Shown here piece after piece: positions 14,907-23,036 of a stretch of DNA of 43,686 bases. Under the pieces are notes generated by a model. It did no database searches, was not told where the DNA came from, and saw nothing but the letters and a program-made list of their open reading frames with translations. The DNA is from SFHK01 sp964554795 (GTDB lineage Bacteria > Bacillota > Clostridia > Christensenellales > Aristaeellaceae): assembly GCA_964554795.1 (NCBI GenBank), contig CAZKQB010000025.1, positions 1-43,686 on the forward strand, written 5' to 3'. The position numbers were made by a program, and so were the translations under genes. Numbering within the stretch: position 1 is the first letter of the stretch; the number at the start of each line of letters is the position of its first letter.

Positions 14907-16121
14907 TTGAACGAACACGATCTGAAACGCGCCTTTGGAACCACGCCTCCCGGTGTGGAGGCATGCATTCGGCGCTCGCTGTCCAAGGAAAGGGAGGCAA
15001 CCGCCATGAAACGAAAGCACGCCGTTACCCTCATTGCCGCCGCGCTGATTGCCGCGCTCCTGTGCGGAACGGCGCTGGTCGCCGTCACCGGCTTTTCCCT
15101 GAGAGACATGTTCACCCAAACGAGCGAGGATGGCGCCACGCGCGTTAATGAGGCCGCCATAAGCCACATTCGCGCCGTCGATTGCCGCTATGAAAGCGAG
15201 AATGTTCGTTACGCCGTAAATGAATGCCTGTACAATTCGAAGGACGAAATGCTGGCGCTGTCTGCGATCTTCACAAGCAAGGTGCCTGGAAACCGATATT
15301 ACATCCTGCTCGAGGGCATGAGTATCGGCGGCAGCGATCTGGAAGGAGCCTCCGAATACAACTTCACAGAATTCTTTCTGGGAGACGAGTCCGTGAACAG
15401 TCGATGCTCGGCGTTTGTGCGGGGATCGTCGGGGTCGGATGTAAGCATTCGATATGCCGTTTTGAAGCTTATCGGAACGATCGTGTCCGGCGAGGAAGCG
15501 CAGGCGCTTCGCGCGTTTGATCTCAATGAGGATCTGCAAGGCTATGAAGCTCGGTTTGCGGAGCTGGCTGCAGAGGGATTTGTATACGTAGAGCCGGACG
15601 GCGTGGTTGCCTGCGTGACTGGCGAGCCGAGTCTCAGCTATGCGGATCAACTGGTTGCTACGGGCTGCTTCGAGCTGACCGACCGCTTCACGGTAACCTT
15701 TGAAGCCGAGGACAGTGCAGAGGACAGCGGGACGCTTGCGTATACCGGCCCCAAGGTCTTTGAGCTTGACGGCGCAAAAATTGAAATTCTGAGCGCCGAG
15801 GTCGGTGAAATCCGGGCGACGGTGGCACTTCGGGCGACGCTGACGAACGAAGCCTACCGCGCGTGGTTCGGTGAAGAGGGCTGCAGGGACGGCTGGTCGC
15901 TGCGCGCAGGCGGCGAGATGATGCATGTGGATGCACGCGGCAGATCCAGCGGCTTTATACGAAATGACAACGACACATGGACGATCACCGAGGAATATAC
16001 CTTCGGCATACTCTACAGCCAGCCGACCGAAATTCCGCTGATCATTGAAGCCATGAGCGAAGACGGAACGGGTACTGCAAACAGCAACATAACGATTACA
16101 TTGACATTCGCGCGAAAGTGA
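14907..16121 (+). CDS. Anti-sigma-factor-like membrane protein
   Basis: A 404-residue protein with a short cytoplasmic N-terminus (NEHDLKRAFGTTPPGVEACI), one transmembrane segment at about residues 38-60 (TLIAAALIAALLCGTALVAV) and a large extracytoplasmic part. The same plan and a related N-terminus occur in the protein at 33217-34413, which follows a sigma factor. I therefore infer an anti-sigma factor in which the N-terminus holds the sigma factor and the outer domain senses an envelope signal. The start is TTG at 14907, with AAGGGA about 10 nt upstream. The partner sigma gene follows after 7 nt, the reverse of the usual order. Confidence 0.6.
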   Translation: MNEHDLKRAFGTTPPGVEACIRRSLSKEREATAMKRKHAVTLIAAALIAALLCGTALVAVTGFSLRDMFTQTSEDGATRVNEAAISHIRAVDCRYESENVRYAVNECLYNSKDEMLALSAIFTSKVPGNRYYILLEGMSIGGSDLEGASEYNFTEFFLGDESVNSRCSAFVRGSSGSDVSIRYAVLKLIGTIVSGEEAQALRAFDLNEDLQGYEARFAELAAEGFVYVEPDGVVACVTGEPSLSYADQLVATGCFELTDRFTVTFEAEDSAEDSGTLAYTGPKVFELDGAKIEILSAEVGEIRATVALRATLTNEAYRAWFGEEGCRDGWSLRAGGEMMHVDARGRSSGFIRNDNDTWTITEEYTFGILYSQPTEIPLIIEAMSEDGTGTANSNITITLTFARK

Positions 16122-16128
16122 GACAGGC

Positions 16129-16536
16129 ATGACAAAGGAAGAGTTTGAGCGGCGCATTGTCGAGATGCAGGGCACGCTGTATCGCGTTTCCGCGACGCTT
16201 CTGCGCAGTCATTTCGACCGCGAGGACGCCATTTCGGAAACAGTGATCAAGGCGCTTTCCCGGCGCGAACGGCTGCGCGACGACCGCGCGATGCAGTCGT
16301 GGGTCATTCGCATTTTGATTAACGAATGCCACGCTGTTTATCGCCGCCGCGCGCGGGAAATGCCGTCGGATACGCTGCCCGAGCCGGAATGTCCGCCCGA
16401 CGCAAACGCAGACGTCCTTCATGCCCTCGCATCCCTTCCGGAGTCGCTCCGGCTGTGCCTGACGCTGCACTATTCCGAGGGCTACGCCGTGAACGAAATC
16501 GCCCGCATGCTGCGCGGCCGGCTCCACGACGAGTAA
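16129..16536 (+). CDS. ECF-type sigma factor, apparently truncated in region 4
   Basis: A 135-residue sigma-70-family protein. Region 2 is clear: LYRVSATLLRSHFDREDAISETVIKAL then MQSWVIRILINECHAVYRRRARE. Region 4 begins normally (LPESLRLCLTLHYSEGYAVNEIARML) but then jumps to RGRLHDE and stops. The recognition helix that normally reads GTVKSRL is missing, which would abolish -35 binding. The paralogue at 32753-33220 keeps this part. The stop lies just before repeated sequence and an assembly gap, so an artefact is possible. Confidence 0.75.
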   Translation: MTKEEFERRIVEMQGTLYRVSATLLRSHFDREDAISETVIKALSRRERLRDDRAMQSWVIRILINECHAVYRRRAREMPSDTLPEPECPPDANADVLHALASLPESLRLCLTLHYSEGYAVNEIARMLRGRLHDE

Positions 16537-16549
16537 GCTCCCTAAAATC

Positions 16550-16950
16550 CACACGCGAGCGACCTGTATACTCTCGGCAGGCCGCCCGCTTTCCTATGAT
16601 ATTTGATTCGTCAGGCCATGTGCTCATACCGCAGGCGCGGATTGCGCGCGGCATGCAGCGTCTCGGGGGGTGGCACAGGCAAGCCCGAAGCGCTTCCGCG
16701 ATACGCTTGCGGGCGACCTGCACACTCTCGGCAGGCCGCCCGCTTTCCTATGATATTTGATTCGTCAGGCCATGTGCTNNNNNNNNNNNNNNNNNNNNNN
16801 NNNNNNNNNNNNNNNNNNNNNNNNNNNNNNNNNNNNNNNNNNNNNNNNNNNNNNNNNNNNNNNNNNNNNNNNNNNNNNCGCCCGCTTTCCTATGATATTT
16901 GATTCGTCAGGCCATGTGCTCATACCGCAGGCGTGGATTGCGCGCAGCGG
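16550..16950. repeat. Three copies of the gcvPB 3'-end region around the assembly gap
   Basis: A ~70-bp block containing CGGCAGGCCGCCCGC and TCCTATGATATTTGATTCG occurs at about 16558-16625, 16709-16778 and (partly) 16879-16920. The third copy is the genuine gcvPB stop and downstream region. The first also duplicates about 30 bp of gcvPB coding sequence (the codons for the RNPRLRYEHMA end) and then a decayed upstream portion. The unit is at least ~150 bp and is interrupted by the N gap, so the copy number is unknown. Confidence 0.85.
16779..16878. other. Assembly gap (100 N)
   Basis: Exactly 100 N characters, the usual placeholder for a scaffold gap of unknown length. It falls inside the repeated gcvPB 3'-end region, which probably caused it. 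Genes may be missing here. Confidence 0.99.
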
Positions 16951-18292
16951 CAACCTCGTCGGGGCGGGAAATCGCACCGGTCGCCGGGGCGGCATGCAGC
17001 GCCTCGGGATTGGTATGGGCGAGATCAAAGAGCCTGAGATAGGCGTCCGCTGCCTGATCGAGCGTCTCGCGCGTTTCGGTCTCGGTCGGCTCGAACATCA
17101 GCGCCTCGTGCACGATTAACGGGAAGTACATCGTCGGCGGGTGCATGCCGCAGTCGATGGCGCCCTTGGCAATGTCCATGGCGCTTACGCCGGTTTCCTG
17201 CTTGAGGGCGGTCAGGTCGAGCACGAACTCGTGCATGCAAGCGCCAGGCACGGCGCAGGCGTATTTCTCTGAAAGCCGCTTTTTCAGGTAGTTTGCGTTC
17301 AGCACAGCTGCCTTTGCCGCTGCGGGCACGCCCTCGCGCCCCAGCGCCAGCAGGTAGCCGAGCGCCTTTATGACTACAAGGAAGTTTCCGCCAAAGGCCT
17401 GCACGCGGCCGATAGACTTTTCGTCGCCCGAGCCGGGTAAAAACGGCGCAAGGAACGCCTTGCAGCCGACCGCGCCGCTGCCGGGACCGCCGCCGCCGTG
17501 GGGCGTAGAAAAGGTTTTGTGCAGATTCAGGTGCACGAGGTCGAAGCCCATGCCGCCGGGGCGCGCCATGCCCATGACCGCATTCAGGTTTGCGCCGTCA
17601 TAGTAGTTCACGCCGCCCGCCTCGCGCACGATGCGCGTGATTTCGAGAATGTTTTCGTCAAACAGGCCGAGCGTGTTGGGATTGGTGAGCATGAGTCCGG
17701 CGGTGTCGCGGCCCACGAGCGCGCGCAATGCGTCCACGTCTACGCGGCCGTCCGCCGTGGATTTCACGGGCACGACCTCGAAACCGGCCATCGCGGCGCT
17801 GGCGGGATTGGTGCCGTGCGCCGAATCAGGCACGAGGATCTTCGTGCGCCCGCGGTCGCCGCGGCTCAGGTGGTAGGCACGCACCATCAGCATGCTCGTG
17901 AACTCGCCGTGCGCGCCCGCGCAGGGCTCAAACGTCATGTCGTCCATGCCGGTGATCTCGGTCAGATAGGTCTTTGCAAGCGCCAGCGCGTGCACGCAGC
18001 CGGGGGCATTCTGCGTGGGATGCACGTCCGTAAAGCCGGGCAGCGCGGCCATGGCCTCGTTTACCTTCGGGTTGTATTTCATTGTACAGCTTCCGAGCGG
18101 ATAGAATCCGTCGCACACGCCGAATGCGGCGCGGCCGAGCGATGCGTAGTGACGGCTCATTTCGCTTTCCGCCACGCGGGGAAGCTTCAGCTCCGTTTTG
18201 CGGGCGTGCTCGCCTGCGGGGTGCAGAACGGGAACGTCCGACGGCTCCAGCATCTGCGTGCTTTCTCCGGCGTGCTCATAGATCAGCTTCAT
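16907..18292 (-). CDS. gcvPB: Glycine dehydrogenase (decarboxylating) subunit 2
   Basis: The 461-residue PLP-bearing half of the split P protein. It decarboxylates glycine and passes the aminomethyl group to the lipoyl arm of GcvH. The PLP lysine is K259 in NLHKTFSTPHGGGGPG, with YPLGSCTMKYNPK and the DSAHGTNPASA loop as expected. The start is ATG at 18292, overlapping the gcvPA stop by 4 nt with AGGAGG inside gcvPA; the longer frame is the overlapping gcvPA sequence and is rejected. It is the last gene of the operon seen before the repeats and gap. Confidence 0.96.
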   Translation of the reverse strand: MKLIYEHAGESTQMLEPSDVPVLHPAGEHARKTELKLPRVAESEMSRHYASLGRAAFGVCDGFYPLGSCTMKYNPKVNEAMAALPGFTDVHPTQNAPGCVHALALAKTYLTEITGMDDMTFEPCAGAHGEFTSMLMVRAYHLSRGDRGRTKILVPDSAHGTNPASAAMAGFEVVPVKSTADGRVDVDALRALVGRDTAGLMLTNPNTLGLFDENILEITRIVREAGGVNYYDGANLNAVMGMARPGGMGFDLVHLNLHKTFSTPHGGGGPGSGAVGCKAFLAPFLPGSGDEKSIGRVQAFGGNFLVVIKALGYLLALGREGVPAAAKAAVLNANYLKKRLSEKYACAVPGACMHEFVLDLTALKQETGVSAMDIAKGAIDCGMHPPTMYFPLIVHEALMFEPTETETRETLDQAADAYLRLFDLAHTNPEALHAAPATGAISRPDEVAAARNPRLRYEHMA

Positions 18293-19590
18293 GCCCGCAC
18301 CTCCTTTGCAATCGCGGCCGCTCTGTCGAGCTCCTCCCGGGTGTTCGATTCCGTAACGCACCACAGGAGGCCGCCCTCTACAGGCAGGCCGCCCAGAATG
18401 CCGTTTTTCGAAAGCGCCGCCAGCAGGGTCTCCGGCTGCTCGCATTTCGTGACAAACTCATGGAAGAATTCGCCCGTATGCGCCCGCGCAAGCCCGGCCT
18501 CGGCCAGTCGGTCGGCCAGATAATGCGCCTTGGAATAGCATTGCGTCGCTGCGTTCCTCAGTCCCTCCGGCCCCATTGCGGCCAGATATGCGCCTGCGCG
18601 CAGCGCGCAAAGCGCTTCGTTGGAGCACACGCTCGACGAGGCCTTTTCCCGGCGAATGTGCTGCTCGCGCGCCTGAAGCGTGAGCACAAACGCGCGGCGG
18701 CCGTCGCGATCCGTCGTTTCGCCGACGATTCGGCCGGGCAGCTTGCGCATCAGCGCCTTCCTCGCTGCCATCATGCCCAGATACGGCCCGCCATAGCTCA
18801 TCGGAAGGCCGAGCGGCTGCCCCTCGCCCACGGCGATATCGCAGCCGCATTCGCCGGGCGTGCGGAACAGCGTTGCCGCCAGCGGATGATACACAACCGC
18901 CAGCTTCGCTCCGGCGGCGTGCGCGATTTCGGTCAGCGCCGAAAGGTCCTCAAGCAGACCGAAGTAGTTCGGCTGCTGTACCAGCACACACGCGACGTCT
19001 GCGCCCAGCTGCTTTTTCAGCGCGCTTGCGTCCGTCCGCCCGTCCACAAGCGGAAGCTCCTCTACGGGACGACCCGCCGCATAGGTTTTCACGGTCTCGG
19101 CATAGCGCGGGTTCACCGCGCCGGACACCAGCACACGCACCCGTGCACGCTCGCGGCACATGGCGGCGGCCTCAGCGGCAGCGCTTGCGCCGTCGTATAC
19201 GGAGGCGTTGGCAACGTCCATGTCGTACAAATCGCATACCATGGACTGATATTCAAAAATGGACTGCAAAACGCCTTGGCTGATCTCTGGCTGATAGGGC
19301 GTGTAGGCGGTCACAAACACCTCGCGAGAGGCAATTTCGTCCACAATGGCGGGAATGAAGTGCCTCTCCGCGCCTGCGCCGCGCAGAACCGTGGGATACA
19401 CCGGATTCTCGGCGGCCAGCGCGCGCACGCGCCGTTCCACGCCCTGCTGGCTCAGCCCCTCGGGCAGGCTCAGGCTTTTCAGGCGCACGCTCTCCGGCAG
19501 CGCGGAAAACAGCTCATCGGCGCTCGAAAGCCCCAGCGCTGTCAGCATGTCCCGGCGTTCCTGCTCCGTGCCAGGCAGATACCCGCCCAT
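18289..19590 (-). CDS. gcvPA: Glycine dehydrogenase (decarboxylating) subunit 1
   Basis: The 433-residue N-terminal half of the split P protein, which forms an alpha2-beta2 enzyme with GcvPB. It carries the family segments FVTAYTPYQPEISQGVLQ, YEYQSM-like FEYQSMVCDLYDM and ANASVYDGASAAAEA, and lacks the PLP lysine, as it should. Its ATG shares one base with the gcvH stop (TAATG), and its stop overlaps the gcvPB start, so translation of all genes is coupled. Confidence 0.96.
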   Translation of the reverse strand: MGGYLPGTEQERRDMLTALGLSSADELFSALPESVRLKSLSLPEGLSQQGVERRVRALAAENPVYPTVLRGAGAERHFIPAIVDEIASREVFVTAYTPYQPEISQGVLQSIFEYQSMVCDLYDMDVANASVYDGASAAAEAAAMCRERARVRVLVSGAVNPRYAETVKTYAAGRPVEELPLVDGRTDASALKKQLGADVACVLVQQPNYFGLLEDLSALTEIAHAAGAKLAVVYHPLAATLFRTPGECGCDIAVGEGQPLGLPMSYGGPYLGMMAARKALMRKLPGRIVGETTDRDGRRAFVLTLQAREQHIRREKASSSVCSNEALCALRAGAYLAAMGPEGLRNAATQCYSKAHYLADRLAEAGLARAHTGEFFHEFVTKCEQPETLLAALSKNGILGGLPVEGGLLWCVTESNTREELDRAAAIAKEVRA

Positions 19591-19976
19591 TATTCGTGTC
19601 CCTCCGCCTTCAGGTATTCGCGGTACGCCGCCGCGTCCATCAGGTCCTCGGCGCCCGAAACGTTTTCAAGCTCTGCCATCCATGCGTCGTACGGCGCGTC
19701 GTTTACGGATTCGGGCGCATCCTCCAGCGCGCGGTTCACGCTCTTTACCACGCCGTTCACCGGGCTGTATACCTCGCTCACGGCCTTTACGGACTCTGCC
19801 TCGCACAGGCTCTCACCCTTCACGGCCTCGTCGCCCTCCTGCGGAAGGTCGACAAACACCAGCACGCCCATTTCGCTCTGCGCGAAGTCGGTAATGCCCA
19901 TGCGGGCCATGCCGTCATCCAGCAGCTGAAGCCATTCGTGGCTTTTGGAATATTTCAGATTCTCCGGAATGTTCAT
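19590..19976 (-). CDS. gcvH: Glycine cleavage system H protein
   Basis: The 128-residue lipoyl carrier. The lipoylated lysine is K64 in ESVKAVSEVYSPVNG. The N-terminal YSKSHEWL and GITDFAQSEMG are typical, and the length is normal. It shuttles the aminomethyl group and electrons between P, T and L proteins. Its ATG overlaps the gcvT stop as ATGA. No lipoate ligase or L protein is seen in the window. Confidence 0.96.
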   Translation of the reverse strand: MNIPENLKYSKSHEWLQLLDDGMARMGITDFAQSEMGVLVFVDLPQEGDEAVKGESLCEAESVKAVSEVYSPVNGVVKSVNRALEDAPESVNDAPYDAWMAELENVSGAEDLMDAAAYREYLKAEGHE

Positions 19977-21049
19977 GCGTTCGTCCCCCTTTTATAAAAT
20001 GGCAGCGGAACCACTTTTGCGCGAAGCCTGCGGCCGCGCACGTCAATGAGCACCTCGGTGTCCGGCTGCGTATATTCGGTCTTTAAAAGCGCCATGCAGG
20101 CGGCGTGCCCCAGCGTAGGCAGATACGTGCCGCTGGTAACGCGGCCAATCGGCTCGTCGCCCGCAAATACCTGTGCGCCCTCGCGGGGAATGCCGCGGTC
20201 CACCGGCACAAGCCCGCAGCGGCGAACGTGCACGCCCTTGCCGAGCATGCTGTCTTTTCCGATAAACTCCGGCTTGTCCAGTTTTACAAACACGTCCAGC
20301 GCCGCCTCAAGTGGCGTCACATCTGCGGAGAGCTCGTGCCCGTACAGGGGCATGGCTGCTTCCATGCGCAGTGTGTCGCGCGCACCCAGTCCGCAGGGAA
20401 TCAGCCCGAAGGGCTTCCCGGCCTCTAAAAGCGCGTTCCACATTTCGGCGGCCTTCTCCGGCTTCAGGTAGATTTCAAACCCGTCCTCGCCGGTGTAGCC
20501 GGTACGGGATATGAGCGCGTCGGTCTGGGCACGGAAGCGGTAATTTCGCTTCGGAAGCACCCAGTCCGGCCTCGCGGCGCGCAGAATCTCCTCTGAGGCG
20601 GGGCCCTGAAGCGCAATCTGCGCTACGCTGTCCGAAATGTCTTCAAACGCCGCGTCGCCCGAAAGGTGCTGCGCGATCCATCTTACGTCCTTTTCCCGGT
20701 TTGCGGCGTTCAGCACCAGCATGTAATCGTTCTCGCCGAGCCTGTACACCAGAAGATCGTCCACCGTGCCGCCGCTTTCGTCGCACATCGGACTGTAGCG
20801 CGCCTGCCCGTCCTTCATGCTGGTGAAATCGTTGGTCAGCAGGCGGTTCAGATTGTCAAGCGCATCTGCTCCTTTGAGCGTGGCCTCGCCCATGTGACTG
20901 ACGTCAAACAGTCCGGCCTGTGCGCGTACCGCTTTGTGCTCGGCAATCACGCCCGTCGAATACTCGACCGGCAGTAGATATCCCGCAAAGGAAACCATCT
21001 TTCCGCCCAGCGCTACGTGCGCGTCATATAGAGGCGTTTTTCTTTCCAA
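19973..21049 (-). CDS. gcvT: Glycine cleavage system T protein (aminomethyltransferase)
   Basis: The 358-residue tetrahydrofolate-dependent aminomethyltransferase. It begins MERKTPLYDAHVALGGKMV and contains the T-protein segments LFDVSHMGEATLKG, RTGYTGEDGFEIYL and GLGARDTLRMEA. It releases ammonia and forms methylene-tetrahydrofolate, feeding serine and thymidylate synthesis. The start is a TTG at 21049 with GGGAGGG 7 nt upstream; the longer frame runs into the riboswitch and is rejected. It is first in the operon gcvT-gcvH-gcvPA-gcvPB. Confidence 0.96.
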   Translation of the reverse strand: MERKTPLYDAHVALGGKMVSFAGYLLPVEYSTGVIAEHKAVRAQAGLFDVSHMGEATLKGADALDNLNRLLTNDFTSMKDGQARYSPMCDESGGTVDDLLVYRLGENDYMLVLNAANREKDVRWIAQHLSGDAAFEDISDSVAQIALQGPASEEILRAARPDWVLPKRNYRFRAQTDALISRTGYTGEDGFEIYLKPEKAAEMWNALLEAGKPFGLIPCGLGARDTLRMEAAMPLYGHELSADVTPLEAALDVFVKLDKPEFIGKDSMLGKGVHVRRCGLVPVDRGIPREGAQVFAGDEPIGRVTSGTYLPTLGHAACMALLKTEYTQPDTEVLIDVRGRRLRAKVVPLPFYKRGTNA

Positions 21050-21066
21050 GCGCTTTCCCTCCCCAT

Positions 21067-21118
21067 AAAAAATACAGAGGGCAACACGGCAGAGGCGCTC
21101 TGCCGTTTTACCCTCTGT
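21067..21118 (-). terminator. Riboswitch expression-platform terminator
   Basis: On the minus strand ACAGAGGG...CCCTCTGT (with inner stem ACGGCAGAG/CTCTGCCGT) is followed by ATTTTTT, 18 nt before the gcvT start. The 5' arm of the outer stem is also the 3' strand of the second aptamer's P1, so glycine binding should prevent this hairpin and switch the operon on. Confidence 0.85.
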
Positions 21119-21275
21119 TCCTGAACCTGAAAGATTCTCCCGCTTCCTCTGACGCGGGATTGCTTCGTCGGTGCCGTCTCGGCTTTCCAGAGGCGCCTCC
21201 GGATTCGGTCCTGTCTGCCTGAGAGTTTCGTCCCCTTCGGCGCCGCCTGCGCGGTCTCTCCCGAATCCATCCCGG
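21112..21275 (-). ncRNA. Tandem glycine riboswitch
   Basis: The minus-strand leader of gcvT contains two glycine aptamers in series. The first has GGGAGAGACC, GCGCCGAAGGGG and AAACTCTCAGGCAGACAGGAC. The second has CTCTGGAAAGCC, GCACCGACGAAG, and AATCTTTCAGGTTCAGGAACAGAG. These match the conserved order of the known gcvT-element RNA. The second P1 helix (CCTCTGG near 21187-21193 with ACAGAGG) overlaps the terminator, so this is an ON switch that activates glycine degradation when glycine is abundant. Confidence 0.95.
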
Positions 21276-21284
21276 GCTGGTTTC

Positions 21285-21314
21285 ATTATATCGCGCCGCG
21301 GAAACAAATGTCAA
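21285..21314 (-). promoter_or_regulatory. Promoter of the gcv operon
   Basis: Minus-strand consensus TTGACA (21314-21309), 18-nt spacer, consensus TATAAT (21290-21285). Transcription should begin near 21278, just ahead of the first aptamer. Confidence 0.9.
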
Positions 21315-21634
21315 TAGAACGAAACCGCGTTTCGGCGTGTTTTCCAAGCTGATGGACGCGGGAGCAAGCTCCTTTGCCACGGCTGCCCTTGCCGATTTTG
21401 CTTGAACCTTACGGATTCCGGCTGCCCAATCGCGCGAAGCCGCCGTCCACGTTCTGCTGGGTTCGATTGGAGTTTGAGAGGGAGTTTGCCTTCTCGAGCG
21501 CTTTCGAAGGCTTTCTGACAGCCTGAAAGCACTTTCGTATCGCGGCTATTTGCGCACCACTTGAAGCACGGCGCGGGAGAGCTGCCTTTACTGGGCAGTT
21601 TTGTGTTGAAAACGGGCCTTTGCGGGGGCGGAGG
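21315..21634. other. Gene-free divergent region
   Basis: About 320 bp between the gcv promoter and the promoter of the lipoprotein gene. No supported reading frame; a small hairpin CTGCC-tttact-GGGCAG lies near 21582-21597. I see nothing else. Confidence 0.5.
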
Positions 21635-21663
21635 TTGCAGTATAGCGGGGTTATTGGTATAAT
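21635..21663 (+). promoter_or_regulatory. Promoter of the metallo-beta-lactamase lipoprotein gene
   Basis: TTGCAG, 17-nt spacer, perfect TATAAT, ending 41 nt before the ATG at 21705. Confidence 0.8.
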
Positions 21664-21704
21664 GGAGAGGGAAAGATGGCGCAGGTTTGGGGAGGTATGA
21701 ATTG

Positions 21705-22889
21705 ATGAAAGGGGTTCGCATTCGCAGAGCGGGCGTGCTTTTTGCGCTTCTGGCGGTGCTGGCAGGGCTGACCCTGAGCGGCTGCACGGCGGGCGGGGAG
21801 CGCAGCGAAAGGGCAGAGGTTGTGGTAATCAATGTCGGCAAGGGAGACGCCATTCTTGTGAAGGCGCGCGGGCGCGCGTATCTGATTGACGCGGCAAAGG
21901 CAGAGCGTTGGGGCATGGTGCAGTCCATGCTGAAGCAGGAGGGCGTAACCAGCCTGAACGGTGTATTTCTGACGCATGCGGACAAGGATCATGCAGGGGG
22001 GCTGATGCCGCTGGCACAGAGCGGAATTGAGGTGGCTGCATGGTATGCGTCCGGGTATTGCCTGGATCACGGGCACGAGGACAAGCACCCGGTGGTGCAG
22101 GCGGCTGCGATGAGGGGACGCAAGGTGACGTGGCTGTATGCAGGCGACTGTGTGGACGGCATGTTTGACGTGCTTGCGCCGTCCGTTGCGGCAACGGACA
22201 AGGACGACAACAACTCGCTGGTGATGATGCTGAACGCGGGCGGCGGCAAGGTCCTTCTGGCGGGCGACATGGAGTTTCCGGAGGAGACGGTGCTTCTGAA
22301 TTCGGGCGCATCGCTCGAATGCGATATTTTGAAGGTGGCCAACCATGCGGACAACGACACGCTGAGCGCGGCCTTTGCGGGCGCGGCGCGGCCGAAGCTG
22401 GCGCTGATTTCCACCGATCCCTATGAGAAGACCGGCACGCCCGATGCGGGGCTTCTTTCTCGGCTGGAGGCCGTCGGAACGCAGGTGTATCGAACGGACT
22501 TCACGGAGGCGGGGCTTCGCGCCACGCTGGAGGCAGGCAGCGCGAGGGTCGAGAGCGTCTCGTGGAATGCGAGGCCGGCGCTTTGCGAAACCGTGTCCAT
22601 TTCGGAAATCAACGCGGCGGAGGATCGGCTGACGCTGAGCAATTCCGGAACCGAGGCGGTTGAACTGGACGGGTGGTACCTGCATTCCAGCCGCGGCGGA
22701 GAGCTTTTCGCGTTTTCCTCGGGAGCGCAGCTTTCGGCGGGCGCGAGCACGACGGTTGGTGGGCGGTCTGCTGGCACGGTGGACTTTCTGTGGGATGAGA
22801 AGCGCGTGATTCACAAATCGAAGGAGGACGTGCTGACGCTGTATGATTCGTGGGGACGCGCGGTTTCGTCCGTGACGGCAAATGGGTGA
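21705..22889 (+). CDS. ComEC-like metallo-beta-lactamase lipoprotein with C-terminal lamin-tail-like domain
   Basis: A 394-residue exported lipoprotein: signal peptide with lipobox LSGC (C27). The metallo-beta-lactamase domain follows (VINVGKGDAILVKARGRAYLIDA, zinc motif LTHADKDHAGG, and LLAGDMEFPEE), resembling the hydrolase domain of ComEC/Rec2. Residues about 300-390 (VSISEINAAEDRLTLSN, VELDGWYLHS, AGASTTVGG) look like a lamin-tail beta-sandwich, often found on secreted nucleases. I infer an extracytoplasmic nuclease or phosphodiesterase, perhaps for scavenging DNA. GGGGAGG precedes the ATG at 21705. Confidence 0.8.
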   Translation: MKGVRIRRAGVLFALLAVLAGLTLSGCTAGGERSERAEVVVINVGKGDAILVKARGRAYLIDAAKAERWGMVQSMLKQEGVTSLNGVFLTHADKDHAGGLMPLAQSGIEVAAWYASGYCLDHGHEDKHPVVQAAAMRGRKVTWLYAGDCVDGMFDVLAPSVAATDKDDNNSLVMMLNAGGGKVLLAGDMEFPEETVLLNSGASLECDILKVANHADNDTLSAAFAGAARPKLALISTDPYEKTGTPDAGLLSRLEAVGTQVYRTDFTEAGLRATLEAGSARVESVSWNARPALCETVSISEINAAEDRLTLSNSGTEAVELDGWYLHSSRGGELFAFSSGAQLSAGASTTVGGRSAGTVDFLWDEKRVIHKSKEDVLTLYDSWGRAVSSVTANG

Positions 22890-22997
22890 AACGAGCACTT
22901 TCCGTTTCTTTGGACGTGTCCTTCTTTGGCTGGCGGGTTTTCCGCGGGATGGATTTGCGGCAGAAAAAGGAAGCCTTCCATAATAAATATATAAGGA

Positions 22998-23036
22998 AAG
23001 AACCGACGCCGGGCATTTATCCGGCGCCGGTTCTTC
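22998..23036. terminator. Bidirectional terminator between convergent genes
   Basis: The stem GAACCGACGCCGG / CCGGCGCCGGTTC has one mismatched position and an 8-nt loop. On the minus strand it is followed by TTTCCTTATATATTT, ideal for the XRE gene; on the + strand only by TTC and then TTTT. It lies just past the XRE stop. Confidence 0.8.

Noticed and set aside
14340..16175. Extension of the HIT gene to 611 codons
   Set aside because: The HIT family length and the AAGGAG site support the ATG at 14759; upstream sequence is the antisense of the anti-sigma-like gene.
16550..16950. A CRISPR array at the repeats around the gap
   Set aside because: Units are long, few and derived from the gcvPB 3' end; there are no short regular repeats with unique spacers and no cas genes.
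18082..19929. A 615-codon + strand frame over gcvPA and gcvPB
   Set aside because: Shadow of certain gcv genes; low-complexity Arg/Ala/His translation without motifs.
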